From contig NZ_CP036175.1 of assembly GCF_003261575.2 (NCBI RefSeq), positions 992,001 through 1,056,000 of the forward strand: 64,000 bases of DNA, written 5' to 3'. The first letter of the stretch is position 1, and each line of letters begins with the position of its first letter. The notes under the pieces were generated by a model that ran no database searches, was not told where the DNA came from, and saw nothing but the letters and a program-made list of their open reading frames with translations. Source of the stretch: Klebsiella huaxiensis (GTDB lineage: Bacteria; Pseudomonadota; Gammaproteobacteria; Enterobacterales; Enterobacteriaceae). The translations under genes and the position numbers were made by a program. Below, piece after piece: positions 7,935-17,123 of this stretch.

Positions 7935-10900
7935 TTATACCTCCACCCGGCCCAGCAGATAGTGATGCTGCTGGTGGACATGGCTGATGATGCGACACAT
8001 CTCATCCAGCCCCGGAGGGATGCTGGCGAACTGGCCGTCGTTGTCGATATTCAGTACCCAGCTTTGGCTATTGAGACGCACGCGCACGCGGTCATCTTCC
8101 ACCAGGAATCCGGGGTTGCTGCTGGAGTCAAAATCCTGTGCCAGGCTAAAGACGGTGATTTTGTCTTTGTAAGGTTTGCCCAGCCACGGGCAGAACTGGG
8201 CGCAGTTGCCGCACTCGTTGCAGTAAGCATCCAGATGCAACGTCTGGAAGCGATTCTGGAAGCCAGGGACCGCAATAGAGATGTTGGCGCGGTTCGGACA
8301 GACGTCCACGCACTTGCTGCACACGTAGTTGCATTCAAGGCAGCGTTCGGCTTCCTGAGCGACGAAGGCATCGCGGTCGTCTTTGTTGACTATCGCGACC
8401 GCTATTTCCCCCTTGCGCTGGTAGATTTCAGCCGGGCTGACGTTGTTCCAGCGTTTATCCGCGTGGTGGGTGCGGATATTTTCCCGATAGAGGATGGTAT
8501 CGCTTGCCCGACGGGCTGAGCCGATAGCGGCGACGATGGAAGAGGGGCCGCGCTGAACATCGCCAATCATAAAGACGTTGGCAAGGCGGGTTTCGCCACT
8601 GGCATTGACCTCCGGCCAGCCTTTTTCATTCAGCGGAATACCCATGGCGCTCAGGGCGTCGGTATCCTGCTGCTCGCCGATGGCGGTGATCAGGCTGTCG
8701 GCATGCAGCGTTACGGTTTCATCGGTTTCGACCGGACGGCGGCGACCTTTGGCGTCCGGTTCACCCAGCGACATCACCCGCAGGGTCAGCGTGCCGTCGG
8801 CATCAAAGCGCTGCGGATTATTCAGGAAGCGGAACTCAACGCCGTCGTGCAACGCCTCCTCATACTCTTCGCGCCAGGCGGGCATTTCCTGTAGCGAACG
8901 GCGATATACAATGGTGGCTTTCTCCACGCCGGGTACGCGTAACGCCGCGCGGGCGCAGTCCATGGCGGTGTTGCCTGCACCCACAATCACCACGTGTTTA
9001 CCCAGATTGAGCGTGGAACCCAGATTGTATTCCCGCAGGAAAGGCAGCGATTTCCAGACGTGCGGGTTATTGCCGTGCAGCGTGACACCGCTGTTTTTAT
9101 CGGTCCCGGTGGCGACCAGCACATACTGATAACCCTGATTTTTTAGCTGTTCGACCGTCAGATGCGCGTCGCAGCCGTACTCGAATTTCACGCCGTGGTC
9201 GGCGACAAAATCGATATCATGCTGGATGAGCTCCGCCGGAATGCGGAACTGCGGAATGATGTTTTTGACGACGCCGCCGGCGTTGGCTTCCCGCTCAAAC
9301 ACGGTAACCGGATGCCCCGCGCGCGCCAGAAAATAGCCTGCGGCAAGTCCCGCCGGGCCTGCGCCAATGACCGCAACCGGATGGCGTGAGCCGGAGCCCG
9401 CCGGTTTATGCCAGCGTTGCTTGTATTCATCCCAGCCTTTTTCCAGTGCGATTTTTTTGAGTTCACGGATGTTCAGTGCGCTGTCGTAGTCCAGGCGCGT
9501 ACAGTTGTACTGGCACTGATGATCGCAGATATGCCCGGTGATAGCGGGCAGGGCGTTGCGCTGATAAATCAACTCCAGCGCGTCGGCATAGCGCTGCTCG
9601 CCCATCAGGCGAATGTATTCCGGAATATCCTGTTTGATCGCGCAGGCCGTAATACAAGGTGCGACGTAGCAGTCGGTCAGCGGCAGATCTTCAGCAACCT
9701 CAATGCGCTCTTCCGGTTTCCAGTGTTTCTGCGTATAGGCCATGGTGACGGCGTCTTCTGCCAGCCGGTTTAATCGCTCAACGTCGACGTGGGTCATGCC
9801 CCAAGCGTCTGATGACTCCAGTTCGCGCATGCAGGCGCTCAGGCGCAGGTAGCCGCCGGGCTTGAGCAGATCGGTCGCCATCGTAATGGGGCGGATCCCG
9901 GTGTCGAAAATGTCGCGAATAGTCAGCTGGCTGGCGCCGCCGGAATAAGAAATGGGTAATTTGCCGTCAAAAGCGCGGGACAGCACCGCCGCCACGTTGA
10001 TGGCGAGCGGGAACAGCGCGCGGCCAGACATATACATCTCATCGCCGGGAAGCGCGCCTTTATTATTGATAGTGCCAAGAGTGTTGGTCAGCTTCACGCC
10101 GAAACCGAGCGATTTCTGTTTTGCCAGCACCATCAGGCGTTGCAGCATTTCCAGCGCCTGGGCCAGTTTGAGATCGTGCTCGAACGACTCATCTTTCAGG
10201 CCGATATACGCAAAGCCGCAGCTATCCAGAATCTCGCGAACGCGTGCGTAGCCCAGCAGCGTCGGGTTCAGCTTCACGAAGGTATTCAGCGCTTTTTCTT
10301 CCAGCATGTACTGGCAGATAGCTTCGATTTCGTGCGGCGGGCAGCCGTGCATGGTGGAGAGCGTTACGCCGTGAACCAGGGTGGCAGGAATGCGCGCAGG
10401 CAGCGCGCGCAGGTTTTCCCGCTGCTCGCTCAGGCCGTGGCGCTCAAGGAAGGTATCGTCGTGCAGCCAGCGGCTAAGCGTATCGCGATATTGCGCAAAT
10501 TTCGGCTGCGTGGAGGCGTCTGTCATTGAGTCAATAAACTGCTGCATTGGCGGCTGCTTGATGCCGTCCAGGTTGTAGCCGACGCTCATATTGAAGATAA
10601 ACGACTTTTCCGCGCCCGAGGGCTGGAAAACCTGCTCTAACAGATGCAGAACGAACCACGCTTTCAGGTACTCATCCCACGCTTTTTGCAGGGTGAATTC
10701 GGTGGACCATTCGGTATTGAAGCACTCATCTTCGGCATCGATACAGGGTTTTTCCAGCTCCAGCCGGTCAAGAATTTGTACCGTTTTCAGCTCGATAAAG
10801 CGGCCGCCGGTGAGCCAGGAGGTGACAATATTTTGCGCCAGCTGGGTGTGCGGGCCAGCAGCGGGGCCAACGGGGGTAGCGCAGGTTTCGCCAAAGACGC

Positions 10901-11033
10901 TGACCGATTTATCTTTGGCTGGTGAGTAAAATTGTTGCTCGGGAATACCAAAGATGGAGCGCTGCTGTTGGTATTCATCAAATATGCGCGTCAAGAGTTC
11001 CTCGAACGGAACGGGACGCATAATATCCCCCAT
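7935..11033 (-). CDS. ygfK: YgfK, multidomain Fe-S flavoprotein oxidoreductase
   Basis: 1032 residues, the E. coli length. A dihydroorotate dehydrogenase-like N-terminal half is followed by a glutamate synthase beta-like unit with cysteine clusters (CITACAIKQDIPEY and HICDHQCQYNCTR). Next come two dinucleotide-binding folds (VIGAGPAGLAAG and VIVGAGNTAMDCARA). A C-terminal two-[4Fe-4S] ferredoxin segment follows (CLECNYVCSKCVDVCP and CNECGNCAQFCP). It is a likely electron-transfer hub and reductase of anaerobic purine degradation. It is first in the ygfK-ssnA-ygfM-xdhD unit, behind a sigma-54 promoter candidate at 11223-11238. Confidence 0.94.
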   Translation of the reverse strand: MGDIMRPVPFEELLTRIFDEYQQQRSIFGIPEQQFYSPAKDKSVSVFGETCATPVGPAAGPHTQLAQNIVTSWLTGGRFIELKTVQILDRLELEKPCIDAEDECFNTEWSTEFTLQKAWDEYLKAWFVLHLLEQVFQPSGAEKSFIFNMSVGYNLDGIKQPPMQQFIDSMTDASTQPKFAQYRDTLSRWLHDDTFLERHGLSEQRENLRALPARIPATLVHGVTLSTMHGCPPHEIEAICQYMLEEKALNTFVKLNPTLLGYARVREILDSCGFAYIGLKDESFEHDLKLAQALEMLQRLMVLAKQKSLGFGVKLTNTLGTINNKGALPGDEMYMSGRALFPLAINVAAVLSRAFDGKLPISYSGGASQLTIRDIFDTGIRPITMATDLLKPGGYLRLSACMRELESSDAWGMTHVDVERLNRLAEDAVTMAYTQKHWKPEERIEVAEDLPLTDCYVAPCITACAIKQDIPEYIRLMGEQRYADALELIYQRNALPAITGHICDHQCQYNCTRLDYDSALNIRELKKIALEKGWDEYKQRWHKPAGSGSRHPVAVIGAGPAGLAAGYFLARAGHPVTVFEREANAGGVVKNIIPQFRIPAELIQHDIDFVADHGVKFEYGCDAHLTVEQLKNQGYQYVLVATGTDKNSGVTLHGNNPHVWKSLPFLREYNLGSTLNLGKHVVIVGAGNTAMDCARAALRVPGVEKATIVYRRSLQEMPAWREEYEEALHDGVEFRFLNNPQRFDADGTLTLRVMSLGEPDAKGRRRPVETDETVTLHADSLITAIGEQQDTDALSAMGIPLNEKGWPEVNASGETRLANVFMIGDVQRGPSSIVAAIGSARRASDTILYRENIRTHHADKRWNNVSPAEIYQRKGEIAVAIVNKDDRDAFVAQEAERCLECNYVCSKCVDVCPNRANISIAVPGFQNRFQTLHLDAYCNECGNCAQFCPWLGKPYKDKITVFSLAQDFDSSSNPGFLVEDDRVRVRLNSQSWVLNIDNDGQFASIPPGLDEMCRIISHVHQQHHYLLGRVEV

Positions 11034-11045
11034 AACCCTCTCCTT

Positions 11046-11172
11046 TACCCGTCATACTTCAAGTTGCATGTGCGTTGGCTTCACTCGTTCACCCCAGTCA
11101 CTTACTTATGTAAGCTCCTGGGGACTCTCTCACTTGCCGCCTTCCTGCAACTTGAATTATTTAGGGTATATA
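11046..11172. repeat. ERIC element in the ygfK leader
   Basis: A 127-bp ERIC/IRU palindrome ends in TACCC...GGGTATA and contains the core CACCCCAGTCACTTACTTATGTAAGCTCCTGGGG. That core corresponds to the classic ERIC priming sites. It lies between the proposed sigma-54 start point and the ygfK start codon, so it should be transcribed as part of the leader. Confidence 0.92.
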
Positions 11173-11222
11173 GTTCTCACTGATTGACCGGTATAGATAA
11201 ACCGGTAGCCTGAGAGATATGG

Positions 11223-11238
11223 AGCAATATTCGCACCA
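11223..11238 (-). promoter_or_regulatory. sigma-54 -24/-12 promoter candidate for ygfK operon
   Basis: On the minus strand the bases read TGGTGCGAATATTGCT, matching the TGGCAC-N5-TTGCW pattern with GG and GC at the right spacing. It lies about 190 bp before ygfK. The cluster encodes its own sigma-54 activator, YgeV, which supports the call. Confidence 0.7.
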
Positions 11239-11407
11239 CTCTTGCTGGCGAACGGCATAAATATAATTTTTTGTGAAGCGCTTCTAAAGTTAAGTCTGCT
11301 TTGTGAAAGAACTCACATTGCGCAAATGAGAATTAAAATCAGTCCTGGTCGTTGATGAAGTCAGCGTTTCTCGAAAGTATCTTATTTTCTCAAAAAGGGT
11401 GGGTTTG

Positions 11408-11420
11408 TATCATTATGATA
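11408..11420. promoter_or_regulatory. palindrome TATCATTATGATA, candidate YgeV enhancer
   Basis: A 13-bp palindrome (TATCAT-T-ATGATA) lies 170 bp upstream of the ygfK sigma-54 element, a typical enhancer distance. Closely related sequences stand upstream of xdhA (27286-27326) and in the ygeW/ygeV gap (21294-21313). The assignment to YgeV is inference. The rest of the ygfK-mocA gap (11034-11483) holds only the ERIC and the promoter noted separately. Confidence 0.5.
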
Positions 11421-11483
11421 AGTGCGAAAGACGCCTGGTTTGATTATTTGAACGCAATCGTTTAACTTGGCAGGTAAGAAATT

Positions 11484-12050
11484 TTATTGACAATGATGTA
11501 GGTTAATAAAATCCTCTGGTGTATCGATATCTAAAGTGATTTCGCGATTGTTTATTTTTACTCTATTATGCTCGCCCGCCAGCAATGCCTGACGCATATT
11601 TTTATGTGGCCGGGAGATAGCTTGCCGCAGGCACTCTCGGGTGAGCAAAATAGGGTGTCCAGGGACGCCGTGATAGTAAGGTATGAGTGCACTGGTGTTA
11701 CGTAACGACCACATTTTATTGAATATTCCAACGGTAAGGCAGGGCATGTCACCGTGGGTGATGAAGCAGTATTCGCTCTCAACGGCGGCGGCGGCAGCCT
11801 TCACGGAAGAGTATAAACCGTCAGCATAATCTGAGTTGTGGATAATAATAATATTACGCATATTGGCATAACGTTGATGCAGTTCATTGCCACGATATCC
11901 CGTGACTAAAATAACCCGACTGCAAAATTGCAGGGCGTTTTTGATACTTGCATCAAGAATTGTCCCTCCTTGCCAGGGTAACATCATTTTCCATTCTCCC
12001 ATCCGTGATGAAAGCCCCGCGGCGGTAATAATACAGTCGATAGCTGGCAT
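11484..12050 (-). CDS. mocA: molybdenum cofactor cytidylyltransferase MocA
   Basis: 188 residues of the MobA-like nucleotidyltransferase family. The N-terminal loop AAGLSSRMGEWKMMLPW is the nucleotide-binding signature, and THGDMPCL is the metal-binding part. MocA joins CTP to molybdopterin to make the cytosine dinucleotide cofactor used by xanthine dehydrogenase family enzymes, so it should serve XdhABC and XdhD. Its start is divergent from yqeC with only 26 bp between them. The Shine-Dalgarno is weak (TGGAC). Confidence 0.92.
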   Translation of the reverse strand: MPAIDCIITAAGLSSRMGEWKMMLPWQGGTILDASIKNALQFCSRVILVTGYRGNELHQRYANMRNIIIIHNSDYADGLYSSVKAAAAAVESEYCFITHGDMPCLTVGIFNKMWSLRNTSALIPYYHGVPGHPILLTRECLRQAISRPHKNMRQALLAGEHNRVKINNREITLDIDTPEDFINLHHCQ

Positions 12051-12076
12051 TGCGCGTCCATTATTTAAGGTGATTG

Positions 12077-12856
12077 ATGGTTACCAAGGAAAATATAACG
12101 GATAACGCCGAATTGTTCTTTGACTTAGGTGCGCAGAACCGTCCCTCGGTTATTTCAGTGGTGGGGGCCGGAGGCAAAACCAGCACCATTTTCTCGCTGG
12201 CTCAGTTATTCCATGCCAGCGGCCGGCGCGTCGTGGTGACGACGACGACTCATATGTTCCTGCCTGATTCCGCTTATCCGGTGATCTTTTGTCGGGAGCC
12301 TGCCGCTCTGCCTTCTCACTATCTCAAATTACCCATTTTAACCTGTTTTCACTCATGGAAAGCGCAGGAGGGCAAAGCACGAGGTTTTTCGGCGAGCGCC
12401 ATTGATGCGCTGGCTGCGCGAGAGGAATGCGACGTTATTTTAGTGGAAGCTGACGGCGCTCACGGATTGCCGCTGAAAGCGCCGGATGAGCATGAACCTT
12501 GCATACCTGAAAGCAGCTGCTCCGTGATTGCCGTAACGGGCGGGCATATGTTGGGGGAGAAAACGGGAGCGGAAAATGTCCATCGCTGGCCGTTGTTTGC
12601 TGATATTACCGGCCTGACAGCGGATGAACCGCTGACGTTCGGGCACCTTCTCCGGCTCATTCGCCATCCGCAGGGCGCGTTTAAAAACGTACCGCTGGGC
12701 AGCCGACGGATCTGGTTCCTCAACCAGTTTTCTCAATCTGAGAATCGCCTGGTTGAAGACGAACTGAACCCGCTCTTGCGCAATGGAGATATGGATGCCA
12801 TCTGGCTGGGCGCGATACTGGAACGCCCGCTGATTTTGCGCAGATTTGTGAGATAG
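12077..12856 (+). CDS. yqeC: YqeC, putative selenium-dependent hydroxylase accessory protein
   Basis: About 260 residues with a P-loop-like SVVGAGGKTSTIF near residue 30 and an acidic VILVEADGAHGLPLKAP motif. This family is a marker for clusters of selenium-dependent molybdenum hydroxylases; its role in maturation is inferred from co-occurrence. The ATG at 12077 has AAGG seven bases upstream, while the in-frame TTG at 12074 has no suitable spacing. yqeB follows 48 bp downstream on the same strand, so they form an operon read away from mocA. Confidence 0.88.
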   Translation: MVTKENITDNAELFFDLGAQNRPSVISVVGAGGKTSTIFSLAQLFHASGRRVVVTTTTHMFLPDSAYPVIFCREPAALPSHYLKLPILTCFHSWKAQEGKARGFSASAIDALAAREECDVILVEADGAHGLPLKAPDEHEPCIPESSCSVIAVTGGHMLGEKTGAENVHRWPLFADITGLTADEPLTFGHLLRLIRHPQGAFKNVPLGSRRIWFLNQFSQSENRLVEDELNPLLRNGDMDAIWLGAILERPLILRRFVR

Positions 12857-12904
12857 CGACGCCGGGAGACCGGATCTACCGAACGGATATCCACTGAGGT
12901 TTTT

Positions 12905-14530
12905 ATGAATATTTTCACAGAAGCGGCAAGACTCGAAGAACAAAACAGCCCATTTGCGCTGGCGCAAATTGTGGATAGTCGTGGCTCAACGCCGCGACAT
13001 TCAGCAGAAATGCTTGTCCATCAGGATGGAACCATCGTCGGCACCATTGGCGGCGGTATGGTGGAGCGTAAGGTGATCGACGAGGCGCTACAGGCATTAG
13101 AGGAGCGAAAGCCGCGCTTGTTTCATGGGCGAATGGCGCGTAACGGCACCGATGCCGTGGGTTCAGATTGCGGCGGCGCGATGACGGTATTTATTAGCGT
13201 CCACGGGCTGCGGCCCCGGCTGGTATTGATTGGCGCGGGGCATGTGAATCGGGCTATTGCCCAGAGCGCGGCGTTATTGGGGTTTGATATCGCCGTGGCG
13301 GATATCCATCGCGAAAGCTTAAATCCGGCCTCTTTTCCTCCTTCGGTGCAGCTACTCTGTGCCGACTCGTTTGCCGCGGCGGTGGATGCGCTGGAGATCC
13401 GCCCCGATAACTTTGTGCTGATCGCCACCAATAATCAGGATCGCGAGGCGCTGGATAAGCTGGTGGAGCGTCCGGTGGCATGGCTGGGGTTGCTGGCGAG
13501 CCGCCGCAAGGTTCAGCTTTTTATGCGCCAGCTGCGGGAGAAGGGGGTTGATGAAGAGCATCTCGCGCGCCTGCATGCGCCGGTGGGTTATAACATTGGT
13601 GCCGAAACGCCGCAGGAGATTGCAGTGAGCGTGCTGGCTGAAATCTTACAGGTTAAAAACAATGCTCCCGGCGGCTTAATGATGCGAGCAGCGCACCCGT
13701 CCGGACACCAGCGCGTGGTGGTTCGCGGCGCGGGGGATATCGCCAGCGGTGTGGCGCTGCGTCTGTTTCATGCCGGATTCAAAGTGTTCATGCTGGAGGT
13801 TGAGAAACCGACGGTTATCCGCCGCAGCGTGGCTTTTGCCCAGGCAGCGTTTGACGGCGAAATGGTGGTCGAAGGCGTAACCGCCCGGTTGGCGAGCACG
13901 ACGGCAGAGGCGATTGCGCTGGCTGAACGCGGTATTATCCCGATACTGGTCGACCCTTTCTGTTCATCGCTTGAGGCGCTGAAGCCCGTTTGCGTGGTCG
14001 ATGCGATTCTGGCGAAACAGAATCTGGGCACTCATATTGAAATGGCGCCGGTGACTATTGCGCTGGGGCCAGGGTTCCGCGCGGGTGAGGATTGCCGTGC
14101 GGTGATTGAGACCAATCGCGGTCACTGGCTGGGGCAGGTGATTTACTCGGGCTGCGCGCAGGAAAATACCGGCGTTCCCGGCAATATTATGGGTCACACC
14201 GCGCGTCGGGTGATCCGCGCGCCCGCCGCAGGCATCATGCGTGCCAACGTGAAGCTAGGCGATCTGGTAGAAGAGGGTGATGTCGTGGCCTGGATTGGTG
14301 AAAGCGAAATTAAAGCGCCGTTATCGGGCATGGTGCGCGGCTTGTTAAGCGATGGTCTGGCTGTGGTCGGCGGCTTTAAGATTGGCGATATCGACCCGCG
14401 CGGCGAGACCGCTGATTTTACCAGCGTTTCTGATAAGGCGAGGGCGATTGGCGGCGGTGTGCTGGAAGCGCTGATGATGCTGATGCATCAGGGCGTGAAA
14501 TCGACTAACGAGGTGCTGGAAGTCGCATAG
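12905..14530 (+). CDS. yqeB: YqeB, XdhC/CoxI-like + EF2563 maturation protein
   Basis: 541 residues. The first part (to about 240) is an XdhC/CoxI-type maturation domain, with SRGSTPRHSAEM, the GTIGGGMVE loop, and a Rossmann-type LVLIGAGHVNRAIAQ. The second part (about 265-541) is the YqeB/EF2563 domain with a start like VVRGAGDIASGVALRL and the motif AALGP-type loop VTIALGPGFRAG. XdhC-type proteins insert a terminal sulfur into the molybdenum cofactor; YqeB is the genomic marker of selenium-dependent molybdenum hydroxylases. It is convergent with arcC across a REP block. Confidence 0.9.
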   Translation: MNIFTEAARLEEQNSPFALAQIVDSRGSTPRHSAEMLVHQDGTIVGTIGGGMVERKVIDEALQALEERKPRLFHGRMARNGTDAVGSDCGGAMTVFISVHGLRPRLVLIGAGHVNRAIAQSAALLGFDIAVADIHRESLNPASFPPSVQLLCADSFAAAVDALEIRPDNFVLIATNNQDREALDKLVERPVAWLGLLASRRKVQLFMRQLREKGVDEEHLARLHAPVGYNIGAETPQEIAVSVLAEILQVKNNAPGGLMMRAAHPSGHQRVVVRGAGDIASGVALRLFHAGFKVFMLEVEKPTVIRRSVAFAQAAFDGEMVVEGVTARLASTTAEAIALAERGIIPILVDPFCSSLEALKPVCVVDAILAKQNLGTHIEMAPVTIALGPGFRAGEDCRAVIETNRGHWLGQVIYSGCAQENTGVPGNIMGHTARRVIRAPAAGIMRANVKLGDLVEEGDVVAWIGESEIKAPLSGMVRGLLSDGLAVVGGFKIGDIDPRGETADFTSVSDKARAIGGGVLEALMMLMHQGVKSTNEVLEVA

Positions 14531-14559
14531 AGTGGGCTACTCACCCTCAGACGACTGTG

Positions 14560-14735
14560 AACCTGTAGTCGGGAAGCAGTTGCGTCAAACCATCAGGCCT
14601 GGTACCTCTCCCGGAGGCGGCGCCAGATGCACCTTGTCCGGGCTACCAAACTGCACGTACTTGTAGCCCGGACAGATGCGTAGCATCGCCTCCGGGGAAA
14701 ATACCAGCCTTCCCGACTAAGCAGCCAACGCCTTA
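14560..14735. repeat. REP/BIME block between convergent yqeB and arcC
   Basis: Inverted REP-like segments are visible: TTGTCCGGGCTACCAAACTG opposite GTAGCCCGGACAGATGCG, with CTCCCGGAGGCGGC and CGCCTCCGGGGAAA on the flanks. The position between two converging genes suggests a bidirectional end of transcription. Confidence 0.8.
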
Positions 14736-14740
14736 TCCGG

Positions 14741-15673
14741 CTACTGGCAAATCACGGTGCCGGTTTTACCTTCGATTCCTTCTTTCGCTTTGCTCAACAC
14801 GGTAATCAGAGATTCGCGTCCTGGGCGGGAACGGGCGAACGAGGCGGCGGCTTCGACTTTCGGCAACATGGAACCTTTGGCGAAATGCCCTTCGTTGATA
14901 AAGCGCTCCGCATCGCTTAATGACAAGCGATCCAGCCACTGTTCGTTAGGTTTACCGAAGTTGATCGCCACTTTTTCCACCGCCGTCAGGATGATCAGCA
15001 TATCCGCATCGATCATTTCGGCGAGCCGGGCGCTGGCCCAGTCCTTATCGATAACCGCGCTGGCGCCGCGCAGATGGTTACCTTCTCGGATCACCGGAAT
15101 GCCGCCGCCGCCAACGGTGATCACTACCTGCCCGGCATCGAGCAGAGTTTTGACCGTCTCTTTCTCAATGATGTCTACCGGTTTAGGTGACGCGACGACG
15201 CGACGATAGCCGCGACCGGCATCTTCTTTCAGCGTATAGCCCTGTTTCTCCAGCTGTTCAGCCTCCTGCTGAGTGAAGAATGAACCGATAGGTTTGGTCG
15301 GATTAAGGAACGCGGGATCGTGGGCATCAACTTCCACCTGAGTCACCAGCGTCACTACCGGCTTATGCATCCCGCGTGACAGCAGCTCTTCGCGCAGCGC
15401 GTTTTGCAGATCGTAACCGATGTAGCCCTGGCTTAACGCCACGCATACCGACATCGGCAGCATCGGCGTGTGGGCTTCGGTTTTCGCCGCCGCCTCAAAG
15501 GCCAGGTTGATCATTCCGACCTGAGGCCCGTTACCGTGGGTGACCACTACCTGATGGCCCTGAGCGATTAAATCGACGATCGCCTGAGAGGTCATTTTGA
15601 CGGCCTGCATCTGCCCGGCCAGATCCTCTCCCAGCGCATTCCCGCCGAGGGCGAGAACAATTTTCTTACTCAT
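14741..15673 (-). CDS. yqeA: carbamate kinase (ArcC/YqeA family)
   Basis: 310 residues of the carbamate kinase family, with VLALGGNALGEDL at the N-terminus, VVVTHGNGPQVGMINLA, and ITVGGGGIPVIREG near the middle. It would convert carbamoyl phosphate and ADP into ATP, CO2 and ammonia, giving an energy-yielding last step after YgeW. It is the last gene of the ygeW-ygeX-ygeY-hyuA-yqeA unit, 10 bp after hyuA. Commonly annotated as arcC or yqeA. Confidence 0.93.
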   Translation of the reverse strand: MSKKIVLALGGNALGEDLAGQMQAVKMTSQAIVDLIAQGHQVVVTHGNGPQVGMINLAFEAAAKTEAHTPMLPMSVCVALSQGYIGYDLQNALREELLSRGMHKPVVTLVTQVEVDAHDPAFLNPTKPIGSFFTQQEAEQLEKQGYTLKEDAGRGYRRVVASPKPVDIIEKETVKTLLDAGQVVITVGGGGIPVIREGNHLRGASAVIDKDWASARLAEMIDADMLIILTAVEKVAINFGKPNEQWLDRLSLSDAERFINEGHFAKGSMLPKVEAAASFARSRPGRESLITVLSKAKEGIEGKTGTVICQ

Positions 15674-15683
15674 TTTTCCTCAC

Positions 15684-17075
15684 TTATTCAGTATGCCAGG
15701 GATGGCTAAACGGTTTGCGTCTCAGGAAGCGGCCCCGGCCCGCTCTGGCGTTAAATTCCCCTTTGCAAAAGAGGGTTTCACCACGCGAAAGGGTTCTGAC
15801 GATCGCCCCGGTACAGCGAAAGCCCTCCCACGGGGAGTAGTCGGCGTTGTCATGCAGTTCGGCGTGACGAATTTCCGTCGTTTGATTCGGGTCGATAATC
15901 ACCACATCGCCATCGGAACCCGGGGCCAGCCGCCCTTTCTGCGGCCACAGGCCGAACAGCCTGGACGGCATGGCGCTGGTCATATCGACAAAGCGCTCTG
16001 GTGTAATACGCCCGCTCATCACGGCGCTGGAAAAGAGCAGCAGCAGGCGGTTTTCCACGCCAGGCAGACCGTTCGGGCAGCGGTTGAAATCGCCGCCAGA
16101 GAGCTGTTGGCGCTGGGCTATCGAAAAGTTGCAGTGGTCGGTGGCGACCACGTCGATTGCGCCGTCGCTGATTCCGCACCAGAGTTTGTCCTGCTCGCGG
16201 ACGTTGCGCAGAGGCGGGCTGAGAATAAAATTCAGCCCGTCAGGTGCGTCATAACGGCGCTCATCCAGCAATAGATATTGCGGGCAGGTCTCTACCCACA
16301 CCGGCTGGTGGTTAGCTCTTGCCAGGCGTAAATAATCCAGCCCCAGACCGTTGGAGAGATGGACGATATACAGCGGCGCATTCCCGGCGAGCTGCGCCAG
16401 ATTGATCATCCGGGCAATGGCTTCGGCCTCGCACTCCAGCGGGCGGCTCAGGGCGTGATAGCGCGGCGCGGTCAGCCCGGCGGCAAGAAACTCGGCGCGC
16501 TTGCAGGCAATGGCGGCATCATTCTCCGGATGGACCGTCGTCAGCGCGCCTGAGATGTGCAGGCGGCGCAGCGCTTGCAGCACATCATCGTCGTTGAGCT
16601 TGTACTGATAGGTCAGGTAGAGCTTAAAGCTGCTGATCCCCTCTTCAACCATCATCGGAATTTCATCAAGAATGGCATGATTGATATGCTGGATGACCCC
16701 GTGGAAGCTGTAATCGACCACCGCCTTATGCGCGGCGTAACCGTGGTAAACCTCCAGTTGATGACGTAACCGGCAGCCTGTCGGGCCAAATCCCATATGG
16801 TCGATAATGGTTGTTGTACCGCCACACGCCGCCGCACGGGTGCCGGTAAAAAAATCATCACAGCTACGGGCAATGCCGACGTCAATGTTGAAATGGGTGT
16901 GCACGTCCACGCCGCCGGGCATGACGTAGCAGCCGGCCGCATCGACGATCTCGCAAGGTAGCTGTGGCGTAATATTGTCGCCGAGCTGGCGAACAATACC
17001 GTTTTCTATCAGCAAATCCTGTTTTGCCTGTCCGTCAGCGTTAACGACGATTCCGTTTTTAATCAGTACGCGCAT
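15684..17075 (-). CDS. hyuA: D-phenylhydantoinase/dihydropyrimidinase-like hydrolase
   Basis: 463 residues of the cyclic amidohydrolase family. The binuclear metal site is visible: HTHFNID, the carbamylated-lysine segment SSFKLYLTY, histidines in TTVHPEND and YIVHLSNG, and ATDHCNF. It should open a cyclic ureide or hydantoin ring. In this operon that fits an intermediate of anaerobic purine breakdown, processed further by YgeY, YgeX and YgeW. It lies 48 bp after ygeY and 10 bp before the carbamate kinase. Confidence 0.92.
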   Translation of the reverse strand: MRVLIKNGIVVNADGQAKQDLLIENGIVRQLGDNITPQLPCEIVDAAGCYVMPGGVDVHTHFNIDVGIARSCDDFFTGTRAAACGGTTTIIDHMGFGPTGCRLRHQLEVYHGYAAHKAVVDYSFHGVIQHINHAILDEIPMMVEEGISSFKLYLTYQYKLNDDDVLQALRRLHISGALTTVHPENDAAIACKRAEFLAAGLTAPRYHALSRPLECEAEAIARMINLAQLAGNAPLYIVHLSNGLGLDYLRLARANHQPVWVETCPQYLLLDERRYDAPDGLNFILSPPLRNVREQDKLWCGISDGAIDVVATDHCNFSIAQRQQLSGGDFNRCPNGLPGVENRLLLLFSSAVMSGRITPERFVDMTSAMPSRLFGLWPQKGRLAPGSDGDVVIIDPNQTTEIRHAELHDNADYSPWEGFRCTGAIVRTLSRGETLFCKGEFNARAGRGRFLRRKPFSHPWHTE

Positions 17076-17123
17076 AGCAGACTCCAGAAATCCCCCGGTA
17101 AGCCGGGGGATGCAGAGGGATGA

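Noticed and set aside
11041..11187. Open frames of 77-83 codons with sequence like HTSSCMCVGFTRSPQSLTYVS.
   Set aside because: They are translations of the ERIC element; the same peptide recurs at other ERIC sites.
12440..12967. 175-codon minus-strand frame across yqeC and the start of yqeB.
   Set aside because: Antisense to two recognised genes and runs across their junction.
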